DNA of 64,000 nucleotides, from contig NZ_CP099489.1 of the NCBI RefSeq assembly GCF_023923225.1, positions 1,550,001 through 1,614,000 on the forward strand. The letters run 5' to 3'. The translations under genes and the position numbers were made by a program. Origin of the DNA: Ornithinimicrobium faecis (GTDB lineage Bacteria; Actinomycetota; Actinomycetes; Actinomycetales; Dermatophilaceae). This document shows positions 44,935-54,882 of the stretch, in pieces. The notes beneath the pieces are model-generated. The model worked only from the letters and a program-made list of their open reading frames with translations. It searched no databases and had not been told where the DNA came from. Numbering within the stretch: position 1 is the stretch's first letter; every line of letters begins with the position of its first letter.

Positions 44935-47900
44935 TCAGTGCGACAGGACGTAGGCGTTGCCGTGCCGGTCCGCGGCGACCCGAGTGCTGTTCTGCTCCTC
45001 ATCCCACGGGCCGTCGAGGAAGGCGTAGGTGTCCTCCTGCGGGTCCACCACGAGCAGGCCCTCGCTGCTCACTGCGAACAGGGTGCCGTCCGGGCCCGCG
45101 GCGAGGTCCAGCAGAGAGCTGGGAGGCAGGGCGCTGGCAGCGCCGAAGGGCTCTTTGGCCAGGTCCTTCGTGGTGTCCTCGTCCCGCGTGACGATGGTCG
45201 TGGGGTCGGTCTCGCCGCCGAGGCGCACCACGTTCCTGGTGTCTGCATCCAGGCCATAGAGGGTGCCGTCGGGAGCCGTGGTGATCGCCAAGAGGTGCTC
45301 GGTGCTGCCGAGGAGGACAGCGGTCGCCGAGCCGTGTGCCGTGACGTGGTTGACCACGCTGCCGCGACCCTCGGCGGGGCTGCTCAGGACGAAGACGGAG
45401 TCCTCGGGCCCGGCCGCCACGTCCTCCACGAGGCCGAGGTCCAGGGTGAGTGCAGGGGCCGGTTCGCTGTCCGGCAGCCGGGAGCCGCCGCCCGCGACGA
45501 GCACAGATCGACCGTCGGGGAGGAGGCGGGACACACCCTCCGAGGTGCGGGCATACGTTCTGTCGCCGGAGGCGATCCACGACGCTGAGGTGGTGGAGCG
45601 ACTCAGCGACTCGCCGACGGTCCACACCCCGCCGTCTTCCGCGGTGACGCGCGGTGCCCCGTCCGGTCCCACGGCCACGTCCACGGCTCCCGGCAGGACC
45701 ACCTCTGCGGCAGGTGTCTCCTCGTCGGGGACCCCCGGTGCCGCGACCTCGGTGACCGACTCCAGCGTCCCCTCCGACGTCACCTTGTGGATGCGTGCTG
45801 GACGGGAGGCCGCGATCACCAGGTCGCCCTCACCGTCGAGGGCGAGAGAGGTGGGCTCACCCAGGGGCGTGTCGGCCGCCGGCCCGGTGGCGTCGTCCTC
45901 GCCCGGCAACAACCCGTTGCCCGCGACCGTCGTGACGGTGCCGTCCGGGTCCAGGCGCCGGACCCGTGCGTTGTAGGTGTCGGCCACGTAGACCTCGTCG
46001 TCCGGGCCAATGAGCAGGGCCGTCGGGGTGTTCAGTTCTGCCTCGCCCCCCGGGCCGCCGTCGCCGGAGAAGCCACCGAGGTTGGGTCCGGGCTGGCTCG
46101 TGCCCAGAACCGTCGTCAGGACCCCGTCCGCAGAGATCCGCCGCACCTGGTCCGTCTGACTTTCGATCAGGTAGATGTTGCCCTCGCTGTCCACGGCAAC
46201 GTCCTTCAGGTTCCCCAGACTCGCCTCGGTGGCCGGGTGGTCCTCGGCGGCGTCGCCCTCTCGTTCGCCGCCGCCGCCCACGGTCTGTAGCGTCCCGTTC
46301 GGCGCGACGCGGCGCACGAGGTTGTCGACGGCGAGGTAGAGGGCTCCGGTGTCATCGGTCGCGATGCCCTGGATCACGCCCAGCTCCTCACCCTCGAGCT
46401 CGAGTCGGGTCATCGTGCCGTCCTCGCGCAGCTCCCACACCTTGTCCTGCTCGGCGATGAGCACCGTGCCGTCGGGCCGTGTGGCCAGGTCAGTCAGCGT
46501 CTTGAAGGCATGCTCGGTCGCGACGACGCTCTCGGAGCCCGTGGGGTCCGGCGCAACGTCGTCGGGGACGGGCCACACGCCCGCGACCGGTGAAGTGCTC
46601 CCATCGGCCTCAACCCGATGCACGGTGGCCGCGTCCGGATCCCCGACCAGCACGGACCCGTCGGCATCGACCGTGACGTGCGGCCACGTGGGGCCGATCT
46701 CGTCGGGTGGTGGGGCGGGTGTCTCGCCGTCGGCGCCGGCCAGGTGGACGACCTCTCCGGCCGACTGGTTCGCGAACGGATCGACCCCGCTGGGTTCGAC
46801 CAGGGGCTCGGTGGCAACTGACTCCGGATCACCCACCACCTTCTGGACTTGTGCCCCACGGGCGAAGACGATGCCCCCTTCGCCGACGTCGAGACGCTCC
46901 ATGCCGGTGAGCCCGCCATGCACCGTGGTGATCACACCGCTGGCGTCGACCCGTCGGACGGCTCTGTTGTCGGTGTCGGCGATCAGCAGGTCGCCACGGG
47001 GGGAGATGGCCAGGCCCTTGACCCAACGGGACAGGGTGGCATCCCGCGCGGGGCCACCATCACCGCTGAAGCCGATCTCACCGGTCCCCACGGCGATGTC
47101 CAGGCTCCCGTCCGGTCCGATGGACATCACCTGACCGCCGTGCTCGGTCGCGAAGAACACGGTGCCAGCGAAAGTTCCGGTGTCGGCGACAGCCAGTGCC
47201 AGAGTCGGGCCCATTGCATAGTCGGTGGCTGGCCGGGAGCCGTCCGCGTCAGCAGGGTCCAGGTCCCCGCCACCGGCCAGGACCCGCAGTGCGCCGTCGG
47301 GATCGACGCGGATGATCCGGGACCGCTGGGAGGTGATGGCATAGACGGTGCCGTCGGCTCCGGCCGCCACGTCTGTCGGTTGGCCAACATCGATGGACTC
47401 GGCCGGAGCGCTCGCCCCTGGAGGTGGCAGGTCGTCCTTCCCACGACTCGCCACCACGACCGTCTCGCCATCCGCAGCGACCCGGGTGATGCCGTCGAGG
47501 CCACCCACCACCACGCTGCCGCTGGCGTCCACGTCGACCGACAGGGGACCGTTGTGCGCCACCGTGCTGATCGTGCCGTCCGGATCGATGGCGCGCAGGC
47601 GTTCGTTCTGCCAATCTGCCACGTAGGTCGTGCCGTCCGGCGCTTCGGCCACGTCGAGCGAGTCGCCCAGACGTGCGTCGACCGCGGGGCCGTTGTCGCC
47701 GGAGTAGTCGCCGACAACGGGATCGCTCTCGCCCGCGATCCGCACGACCTCGCCAGCCACCGGCTCTGGTTCGACCATCGGGTCAGGCTCAGTCGCTGAC
47801 CCGTCGGTGGCTGGCCCCGTGGCTGACTCGGTGGCCGAGTCGTTTGCCGCGGGCCTCGAGGTGGGGCTGGCGGTCGTGGGCGCCATGGCCAGTGCGGCCA

Positions 47901-47979
47901 GGGCAGTCACCAGAGCTGCGATCACGGCCAGGAACAGGGCGCGGTGCGCACGCTGCGGTGCGGTGTCAGAAGTAGTCAC
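44935..47979 (-). pseudogene. Secreted NHL-repeat (beta-propeller) protein truncated by the IS element
   Basis: 1014 codons survive. A signal peptide (RALFLAVIAALVTALAALAM) is followed by a Ser/Thr/Glu linker and many NHL-type repeats with the signatures VDARLGDSLDVAEAPDGTTY, ADTYNARVRRLDPDGTVTTVAGNG and FSGDGGPA. Several six-bladed propellers are likely, spanning the wall or forming a binding surface. The frame ends ...AYVLSH and a TGA made at the IS junction, so the linker and membrane anchor are lost; those lie at 43035-43229. GTG 47979 starts 9 bp after the stop of a paralogue, so the two formed a tandem operon. The truncated product could be secreted but not anchored. Confidence 0.88.
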
Positions 47980-47988
47980 CCCGGGAGG

Positions 47989-50900
47989 TTAGGAAGACTC
48001 TCTTTCGGTCTTCTTTCGCCAGACGAGCACGGCGCCGAGAAGCGCTGCCGCGCCTCCGCCGATCACGCCGACGTCGGACCAGGGGATCTGCGTCGGGGCG
48101 GTGACCTCGGCCGGATGCGCCAGCGCGGACACCCGGGCCGCTTGACCGCCCTCGTGGTGGGAGAGGAGGAAGGCGTTGCCGTGCCGGTCCGCAGCGACCC
48201 TCAGGGTGTGCTGACCACCGGACCAGACGTTGTCGTGGAAGGAGTAGTTGTCCTCCTCGGGGTTGACGACGAGCACCCCGTCGCTCACGGTCACGAACAG
48301 ATTGCCGTGGACGCCGACGGCGAGGTCCTGCGGCTTGCCTGCTGGCAGGGCCGTGGCGGTGCCGAAGGGCTCGTCGGCCAGCTCCTCGGTGCTCTCCTCG
48401 TCCGGGGCGACCACGATGGCTCCGGGGCCCTGCTCGTCGATGCGCAGGATCTCGCCTGAGGCGCCATCGATGCCATAGACGACGCCGTCCGGACCGGCGG
48501 CGATGGACACCAGCCCCGCCACGCCACCGAGCGGGATGGGTGTGGCCAGGCCATCGGCCGTGACCTCATAGAGCGACTGTCCCTGCGCAGGCGGTGTCTG
48601 TGCGTTGGCGCGGGCCAGGATGAACAAGGACCCCTCCGGGTCCGCCGCAATGTCGGTGAGTCCGTCGGCGAGGTTCAGGCTGAGGGCCGGGATGGGGCTG
48701 TCGGGCTGTGTCACGGCACCCCCACCGGCCACGAGCACGGTGCGTCCGCCGGGCAGGACCCGACTGACCGTGTTGGGTCCGGCAACAGCCATCAGTGCAC
48801 CGGACGTGACGCGGCTGGCGACCGGACCACCAACGTGGACCGCAGTGTCGCCGAGGGTCGTGATCCCGTCCGGGCCACCGAGGTGCGGGACGTCATCTGG
48901 CCCGACGGCCAGGTCTTGGATCCCCAGGAGCACGGCGTCTGCTGCGAGGGTTTTGTCGTCCTCAGAGTCCGCCGCGGGCTCCGCGACCACACGCAGACTG
49001 CCGTCACCCGTGAGCCGCACGAGCCGGTCCGGGCGCGAGGTCGAGATCAGCAGGTTGCCATCGTCCTCCAGGGCCAGCGAGGTGGGCTCGCCCAGGGCTG
49101 TCTCCAGGGCCGGGCCATCGGAGTTCCCTGCGTCCGTGTCCTGCCCGTCGGTGTCCTGCTCGTCGGTGTCCTGCTCGTCGGTGTCCTGCTCGGCAGGCAC
49201 CAGGCCATTGCCAGCGACCGTGGTGACCGTGCCGTCCGGGTCGAGTCGTCGGACCCGGGCGTTGAAGCTGTCCGCCACGAACAGTGCGTCGTCGTCCGCG
49301 ATCACCAGTCCGAGCGGAGTGTTCATCTCGGCGTCGGTCCCAGGACCACCGTCTCCGGCAAACCCGCCCTCGTCCTGCCCGCGATAGCTGTCGCCCAGCA
49401 CGGTGGTGACCGTGCCGTCCGGCGCGATCCGCCGCACGTGCGGTCGGCCGCTCTCGGTCAGATAGACGTTGCGCTTGCTGTCCACGGCCACGTCCGTCGG
49501 CTCCCACAGGGTCGCTTCGGTCGCTGGGTGGCCGTCCACCTCGGCGGCCCACCGCTGCCCACCGCCCGCGATCGTCTCGGTGGTGCCGTCCGGTGCGATG
49601 CGGAGCACCAGGTCGCCGACGGTGGCATAGACCATCCCCTCGGCATCGGTCGTGATGCCGCGGATCACGGGGGCGGTGTCATCTGAGGTGGCGCTGCTGA
49701 AGACTCGCGTCAGCGTCGTCTCGTCCTCGCTGAGCTCCCAGATGTGGTGCTGCTCGGCGATGAGCAGGTGGCCGTCCGCTGTGGTGGCGAGGTCCTGCAC
49801 CCCGTTCAGGACGCGCTCGTTGGCGGCGACGGTGTCTGGTGCCTCGGTGTCTGGTGCCTCGGTGTCTGTCGGCGCCTCGGCGTCTGATGGTTCTTCGACG
49901 CCTGTTGTTGCCGCGGCGGCGGTCTCTGCTGCGGTGTCCGCTGGTGCCTCGGTGCCTGGTGGCTGGGACACTCCGACGATGACCGAGGTGCCGCCGTCGG
50001 ACTCCACCCGCCGGACGGTCCCAGCGGCGCTGTCCCCAGAGATCACGGATCCGTCTGCCGCGACGGCCACGGGGTTGCGGTGCGGCTGGGATGGTTGGGA
50101 CAGTGCGGGCGGCGGCTGGGCCGAGCTCTCCTGCGCAGCGCCTCCGAGCTCCAGCACCTCGCCCGCCTCAGCATCGGCAAACGGGTCCGCGCCCGTCTCG
50201 GCCAGCTCGGTGACCTCCATCGCGGGCGGTCCCTCCACCGTCAGGCGCAGCGCCAGCGCTCCCCGGGTGAAGACGACGTCGCCGTCGGGCAGGACGTCGA
50301 GGCTGGAGACCTGGCCGACGGCACCGCGCAGGGTCGTGATGACCCCGTCGCCGTCGACCTGGCGGATGGCCGCGTTGTAGGTGTCTCCGATCAACACGTC
50401 GCCGTCGGGCGTGACGGCGAGTCCCTCCACCGCCTCGGAGAGCTGGGCGTTGCCAGCCGACTCACCGTCGCCGCTGAATCCGCTCTCGCCGGTCCCGGCA
50501 AAGACGTCGAGCTTCCCGTCCGGGGTGATCGCCATGACCCGGGAGTGCTGTTCTGCGCTGAAGAAGACAGTGCCCTCATAGGGACCGGTGCTGGCCACGG
50601 CCAGTGCGCTGGGCCGGCCGATCGCATAGTCGGTGGCGGGCTGGGACCCGTCGGCATTGTCACGATCATTCTCGCCCCCACCGGCGAGCAGACGCACGTC
50701 GCCCTCGGGATCGATCGCGATGATCTGGCCGATGTCTGCGACGTAGGCATAGACGGCGCCATCAGCGGAGACTGCCACGTCGCTCGCCCGGTGCAGCGAT
50801 GTGGACTTGCCCGGTGCGGTCTCCCCGGGGGTCGGCAGACCGCCCTCGGCACCGCCGGCCAGGACCTCCTGCTTCTCGCCGGGGGTGATCCGCGTGACAT

Positions 50901-51390
50901 CCGTCTTGGCGCCCACGACCACCGCTCCGTCGCTGCCCACAGCAACCGAGAAGGGCCGATTGCTGGGGCTGTAGATCCAGCCGTCCACATCCAGGTCGAC
51001 GTCATCCTCTGGTGACCGCATCGCGCGGACTGTCGTGGTGATCGTGCCCTCCGGATCGATGGCTCGCAGGCGTCCATTGCCCCGATCGGCGAGATAGATC
51101 GTCCCGTCCGGTGCCGCGCCGATCTCGAGACTGTCATTGAGACGGGCGTCGGTCGCGGGACCACCGTCGCCGGAGAAGCCCACGCCGTCAACGCCGGTCA
51201 GCCCGGCGATCCGGGTCACCTCACCGGCAACGGGGTCAGGCTGCTCCGGGGTGGTCCCCGCCGTCGCAGGTGCCGTGCTCAGCGTGGACAGCGCAGTCAC
51301 CAGGGCTGCGATCACGGACAGGAGCAGAGCACGAGGCGCTCGCGATGACCAGAGGCGCGGACGCGTTGATGCGATGTCAGAGGAAGTCAC
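47989..51390 (-). CDS. Secreted, membrane-anchored NHL-repeat (beta-propeller) protein
   Basis: 1133 aa from GTG 51390. A signal peptide (PRALLLSVIAALVTALSTLS) is followed by repeated NHL blades: GFSGDGGPATDARLNDSLEIGAAPDGTIYLADRGNGRLRAIDPEG and later ADSFNARVRRLDPDGTVTTVAGNGL. Low-complexity inserts include a (EQDTD)n run at about 49137-49195 (DNA unit 15 bp) and an Asp/Thr/Glu/Ala/Pro run near 49845. The C-terminus is a helix (GVIGGGAAALLGAVLVW) and KKTERESS, a membrane anchor facing out. Such proteins may bind ligands or partners; the function is unknown. It is paralogous along its whole length to the next gene downstream. Confidence 0.87.
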   Translation of the reverse strand: MTSSDIASTRPRLWSSRAPRALLLSVIAALVTALSTLSTAPATAGTTPEQPDPVAGEVTRIAGLTGVDGVGFSGDGGPATDARLNDSLEIGAAPDGTIYLADRGNGRLRAIDPEGTITTTVRAMRSPEDDVDLDVDGWIYSPSNRPFSVAVGSDGAVVVGAKTDVTRITPGEKQEVLAGGAEGGLPTPGETAPGKSTSLHRASDVAVSADGAVYAYVADIGQIIAIDPEGDVRLLAGGGENDRDNADGSQPATDYAIGRPSALAVASTGPYEGTVFFSAEQHSRVMAITPDGKLDVFAGTGESGFSGDGESAGNAQLSEAVEGLAVTPDGDVLIGDTYNAAIRQVDGDGVITTLRGAVGQVSSLDVLPDGDVVFTRGALALRLTVEGPPAMEVTELAETGADPFADAEAGEVLELGGAAQESSAQPPPALSQPSQPHRNPVAVAADGSVISGDSAAGTVRRVESDGGTSVIVGVSQPPGTEAPADTAAETAAAATTGVEEPSDAEAPTDTEAPDTEAPDTVAANERVLNGVQDLATTADGHLLIAEQHHIWELSEDETTLTRVFSSATSDDTAPVIRGITTDAEGMVYATVGDLVLRIAPDGTTETIAGGGQRWAAEVDGHPATEATLWEPTDVAVDSKRNVYLTESGRPHVRRIAPDGTVTTVLGDSYRGQDEGGFAGDGGPGTDAEMNTPLGLVIADDDALFVADSFNARVRRLDPDGTVTTVAGNGLVPAEQDTDEQDTDEQDTDGQDTDAGNSDGPALETALGEPTSLALEDDGNLLISTSRPDRLVRLTGDGSLRVVAEPAADSEDDKTLAADAVLLGIQDLAVGPDDVPHLGGPDGITTLGDTAVHVGGPVASRVTSGALMAVAGPNTVSRVLPGGRTVLVAGGGAVTQPDSPIPALSLNLADGLTDIAADPEGSLFILARANAQTPPAQGQSLYEVTADGLATPIPLGGVAGLVSIAAGPDGVVYGIDGASGEILRIDEQGPGAIVVAPDEESTEELADEPFGTATALPAGKPQDLAVGVHGNLFVTVSDGVLVVNPEEDNYSFHDNVWSGGQHTLRVAADRHGNAFLLSHHEGGQAARVSALAHPAEVTAPTQIPWSDVGVIGGGAAALLGAVLVWRKKTERESS

Positions 51391-51437
51391 CCTCGCAGAT
51401 TAGGAAGATGCCCTTTCAGGCGGCTTTCGTCAGGTGT

Positions 51438-51938
51438 TCAGGGGGCGGGCAGCATCTGACACGGGGCGGGATCGGCATATTCCTTGAGTTGTTTCAGGAC
51501 GGAGTCGTTGATGGCCTGCTTGCCTCCGAGGACGTCGATGTAGCACGGCTTCAGGGAGGTCAGCGCCTCACGGGTGGCGCTCGGGATGCTAGACGCGTTG
51601 ACCAGCAGCAGGGGGCCGTCCTGCAGAGAGCTCAGCCCGATGGCCAGGGCGTCGGGATAGTCCGTGCCGGAGGCGATATAGACCGCGATGGTGTTGTCCC
51701 CGGTCCAGCCGTAGGCCTCGGCGATCGCGGCAGCCGTCGCGAAACGGTTGGCGCCGAAGATCCGGGTCACCGCGCCGTCGGAGATGATCTCGTTGGGCCG
51801 GTCGGCCAGGGTGCTGCGGTCGTGCCTGGCGGTGCTGCGGTCCGCCTCTGTGTCCTTGGTGGCGATGGCGGCACCGGCCACCGCACCCCCGGTGACCAGC
51901 GCCAAACTGAGGACCCCGATTGCGAATGGTCGTCTCAT
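51438..51938 (-). CDS. Small secreted cell-wall-binding repeat (CWB2) protein
   Basis: 166 aa from ATG 51938 (GGGAGAG upstream). A signal peptide (RRPFAIGVLSLALVTGGAVAGAAIA) precedes one to one and a half cell_wall_binding_2 units: VTRIFGANRFATAAAIAEAYGW, VYIASGTDYPDALAIGLSSLQDGPLLLV, and CYIDVLGGKQAINDSVLKQL. CWB2 modules usually occur as three copies in a protein; this has only part of that, so it may be a stand-alone wall protein or a remnant. Two Cys in the C-terminal part could form a disulfide. Confidence 0.83.
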   Translation of the reverse strand: MRRPFAIGVLSLALVTGGAVAGAAIATKDTEADRSTARHDRSTLADRPNEIISDGAVTRIFGANRFATAAAIAEAYGWTGDNTIAVYIASGTDYPDALAIGLSSLQDGPLLLVNASSIPSATREALTSLKPCYIDVLGGKQAINDSVLKQLKEYADPAPCQMLPAP

Positions 51939-52046
51939 GATGCTCTCCCTCGAGTGGTGCGGCACGGTGATGGTGCCGCGATGAGGGGAGCATCTCGCTC
52001 AGGGGTGGTGACGTCAATCGACGCGCCGTGAGACGAGGGCGCGGGC

Positions 52047-52556
52047 TCAGGCGGGTGGCTGCCCGGTCGGCAGGGGGAAGACCAGGAGTGAGCCGGTGGC
52101 GGACGCAACGACCTTGCCGTCCTTGTCCAGCACCTCGCCCTCGGCGAAGGCCACCCGCCGCCCGGGCTTGGTCACCCTGCCCACGCAGGACAACGGTCCG
52201 CTGTCCTTGGTGACCGGCCGCAGATAGTTGACCTTGATCTCGATGGAGGTGTAGCCGGTGCCGGCCGGCAGGGTCGTCTGCGTCGCACACCCCAGGGCGG
52301 AGTCCAGCAGCGTGCAGACCAGGCCGCCGTGCACCATGCCGATCGGGTTGTAGTGCGACTCATCGGGCTGGCAGGTGAAGGTCACTCTGGCTTCCTCGAC
52401 CTCGACGATGTCCATGGCGAAGTGCGCTGCGATGGGCGGTCCGGGCAGCTCGCGGTGCATCATCTTGCGCAGATAGTCCAGGCCCGACAGGTGCGGCAGC
52501 TGCGCCAACCCGGTGCTGGGGTCGTCCCAGCGGACGACGGTCTCACGTGTGCTCAT
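52047..52556 (-). CDS. PaaI-family hotdog thioesterase
   Basis: 169 aa. The hotdog-fold pattern includes HYNPIGMVHGGLVCTLLDSALGCA (the HGG-containing catalytic helix typical of PaaI-type acyl-CoA thioesterases) and TSIEIKVNYLRPV. It hydrolyses acyl- or aroyl-CoA esters; the substrate is unknown. It stands alone on the minus strand. Confidence 0.88.
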   Translation of the reverse strand: MSTRETVVRWDDPSTGLAQLPHLSGLDYLRKMMHRELPGPPIAAHFAMDIVEVEEARVTFTCQPDESHYNPIGMVHGGLVCTLLDSALGCATQTTLPAGTGYTSIEIKVNYLRPVTKDSGPLSCVGRVTKPGRRVAFAEGEVLDKDGKVVASATGSLLVFPLPTGQPPA

Positions 52557-52599
52557 GCGCGTGAGGTTACCGATGATGGGGGCGCTGCCGGCGCGAGGG

Positions 52600-54135
52600 T
52601 CAGAGGTTGTTGAGGCGTCCGTAGGTCAGCAGGATCACGACCGCGACCGCAACCACGGCAGCACCGCAGGCCAGGAGCAGCCCGGCGGTGGCCACGAGAT
52701 AGGCCAGGCCGACCCCGAGGGCGATCGCGAGGATCAGCGCATCGGCCTGCCACACCATGACCATCAGACCGGACAGGTCACCCACGGGTGATGGCGCGGG
52801 GGTCAGCAGGGTGAGGGGGAGTGGCCCTTTGGTGCTGTCATAGGCCCGGACAGCCACGACCAGCGCAGCCAGGAGTCCGGCCCCGGTCAGGCCCGCCGAC
52901 GGCCACCCGGTCAGCCCGGCGATCACGCCGCCGAGCAGTGCACAGGCAACAGCGAGCACGGTGGGGAGCAGGGCGTGCAGCACGAACAACTGGCTGCTGG
53001 TGTGCCCGAAAAGTGTTGGCGCCGAGCGGGTCTCGGCCGCGTGCCGGAACCCGTCGGTGAGGGTGCCCAGCGCCGCGAAGGTGGCCACCGCGGCCAGGCT
53101 CATCAACAACCAGGCCGGGAGCGCGGTGCCAGCCAGCGCCACGGCGCTCAGGAACCCTCCCAAGGTGAGGAAGATCAGGCCGCTCACTGCCCGCACGGGG
53201 GTGCGAGCGGCGCCGACCAGGTCTCTCACGGCATACTGCACGATTGCCTGGACCCCGGGCACAGCCCGCCAGGTCCGGCCCAGGTGGGGGACGGATCGGA
53301 AGGTGGCCAGGGCGGAGGAGAGGTCGCCGGTGTAGGCCGCGATGCCCACGATCTCCCACTGCCGCGACTGGCGGAGCAGGAGGGGGCCGCGAACCCGGTC
53401 CAGGAGCCGTGGCACCCGCTCGATGCAGACCAGGGCGACCAGGGCGAGGGGCAGCAGGGCCCACGGCTCACCCATGGTGGTCGGTGGCCAGACCTCGGCG
53501 ACCCAGCCCCAGGGAGTGATCAGCGCCAGGGCGGGGAACCACAGCGTGAGCACCGTTGCGGCCAGCACCGACGCGGTGAGCAACCAGCCGTGACGCGGCC
53601 CGACGCGCTGACCGGCCAGCCACGCCGCCGCTGCGATCACCCCGAGGCAGGCGCTGGCCCCAGTGAAGGCGAGAGCCCCCATGACGTCCGTGGTGCCCTC
53701 GGTGGCCAGCACGGTGGCAACCACACCGCCCGCGACGGTGAACAGCACGGTGAGCCCTGTCGCGGCAGTTGCGAACGGGCGCAACAGGGTTCGAGAGCGC
53801 GGCAGGTCGGTGGCGGCGAGCGTCCCGACCAGGACCGGCGGCAGGTGGGCCGGGCCGCGGTGCATGCCCACGACCGTCACGGCAGCGAGCAGGACCCCGC
53901 TGACCGCGAGCACGACCTGCTCGGAGGACGGTGACTGCAGGGCGGGGAGGATCTCGGGCCGCGCCAGGATCCGGGCGACCCCGATGAGGAACGGGATGAC
54001 CACCATGGCCAGCACGAGGACGACCAGATAGGCCAGGTATGCCGTGTCCCCCTGAGTGCGCGACCCGCCCCGGTCTGCGTAGAGGCGACGCGTCCCGCCG
54101 ATCCGATCACTCGGTGCCAGCAGCGGGATCGACAC
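52600..54135 (-). CDS. ABC transporter permease-like integral membrane protein
   Basis: 511 aa with about 12 hydrophobic segments. GTG 54135 lies 7 bp after GGAGGTG and overlaps the ATPase gene by 29 nt, so the two are translationally coupled; the longer frame to 54180 is less likely. I see no canonical ABC-2 signature, but the pairing with an ATPase and the topology suggest an ABC-2-like exporter of unknown substrate. Confidence 0.72.
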   Translation of the reverse strand: MSIPLLAPSDRIGGTRRLYADRGGSRTQGDTAYLAYLVVLVLAMVVIPFLIGVARILARPEILPALQSPSSEQVVLAVSGVLLAAVTVVGMHRGPAHLPPVLVGTLAATDLPRSRTLLRPFATAATGLTVLFTVAGGVVATVLATEGTTDVMGALAFTGASACLGVIAAAAWLAGQRVGPRHGWLLTASVLAATVLTLWFPALALITPWGWVAEVWPPTTMGEPWALLPLALVALVCIERVPRLLDRVRGPLLLRQSRQWEIVGIAAYTGDLSSALATFRSVPHLGRTWRAVPGVQAIVQYAVRDLVGAARTPVRAVSGLIFLTLGGFLSAVALAGTALPAWLLMSLAAVATFAALGTLTDGFRHAAETRSAPTLFGHTSSQLFVLHALLPTVLAVACALLGGVIAGLTGWPSAGLTGAGLLAALVVAVRAYDSTKGPLPLTLLTPAPSPVGDLSGLMVMVWQADALILAIALGVGLAYLVATAGLLLACGAAVVAVAVVILLTYGRLNNL

Positions 54136-54766
54136 CGCCCACCTCCAGGATCTGGTTGGCGAGGCGCTCGACGAGGTCACCGCTGTGGGTGGCGAACACG
54201 AGGGTGGTGCCGGCAGTGACGTGGGCCTCCAGTGCGCCGGTGACCAGCTCGAGGCGGTGGCGGTCGAGGCGCTGCTCGGGCTCGTCGACCAGCAGCAGGT
54301 TGAACGGTCGGGCCATCGTCAGAGCGATGGAGAACAGCTGCACCTGCCCGGAGGAGAGCTCGTGGGGGAAACGGTTGGCCAGCCGGGTCAGGTCGAAGGA
54401 CGCCAGCAGAGCATCGGACTGTTCGTCGGCGTGTGGTGCTGGTGTGCCCCACGAGGTCGCGACCAGGACCAGGTGCTCCTTGACCGTCAGGTCACGGGCC
54501 AGCGGCGGCATCCCGATCAGGGCCGCAACGCGGCGCCGGAAGACGGGGTTGCGCTCCTCGATGCTCGCGCCGGCCACGGTGACCAGCCCGGACGTCGGCT
54601 TCATCAGACCGGCGAGCACCCGCAGGAGGGTGGTCTTGCCGGCGCCGTTGGGACCAACCACGGCCAGGGCAGAGCCGGTCTCGAGCTTGAAGCTCACCGG
54701 GGGGAGAAGGACCTCATCGCGCGCGAGGGCGACGCTGATCTCCTCGGCAACGATCACCGAGCTCAT
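54107..54766 (-). CDS. ABC transporter ATP-binding protein
   Basis: 219 aa. Walker A is VVGPNGAGKTTLLRVLAGL (near residue 36), the signature is LSSGQVQLFSIAL, Walker B is LLLVDEPEQRLD, and the switch His is in FATHSGDL. It powers the overlapping downstream permease. The order is that of CcmA-like exporter ATPases. A hairpin separates it from the upstream minus-strand gene. Confidence 0.92.
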   Translation of the reverse strand: MSSVIVAEEISVALARDEVLLPPVSFKLETGSALAVVGPNGAGKTTLLRVLAGLMKPTSGLVTVAGASIEERNPVFRRRVAALIGMPPLARDLTVKEHLVLVATSWGTPAPHADEQSDALLASFDLTRLANRFPHELSSGQVQLFSIALTMARPFNLLLVDEPEQRLDRHRLELVTGALEAHVTAGTTLVFATHSGDLVERLANQILEVGGVDPAAGTE

Positions 54767-54836
54767 GGCGTTCAGGGCCTCCGTGGTGGGCTGCGTGAGA
54801 TCTTCGGGCCCCTACTGAATCACACGCCCCAGGAGT

Positions 54837-54872
54837 ACCTGCAAGTAGGGAGTGCCCTACTCCGGTGCAGGT
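54837..54872 (-). terminator. Hairpin between the DinB-like gene and the ABC operon
   Basis: Outer arms ACCTGCA (54837-54843) and TGCAGGT (54866-54872) enclose AGTAGGG / CCCTACT (54844-54850, 54855-54861). A two-part stem of about 14 bp with a 4-nt loop and a 4-nt bulge, likely terminating the upstream minus-strand gene. Confidence 0.55.
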
Positions 54873-54882
54873 CAACTGCGTG

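Larger units (their letters stand above)
43232..44936 (+). mobile_element. IS110/IS1111-family insertion sequence
   Basis: A DEDD transposase gene with long noncoding ends lies inside an NHL-repeat gene. TATGGAGTG at 43232-43240 recurs inverted as CACTCCATA at 44926-44934, and a few further bases match inward, giving short terminal inverted repeats. The right boundary may include two more bases, since joining 43231 to 44937 restores the host frame (CAC TCC GTC). Length is about 1.7 kb. No target duplication is seen, as is normal for the family. Confidence 0.85.
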
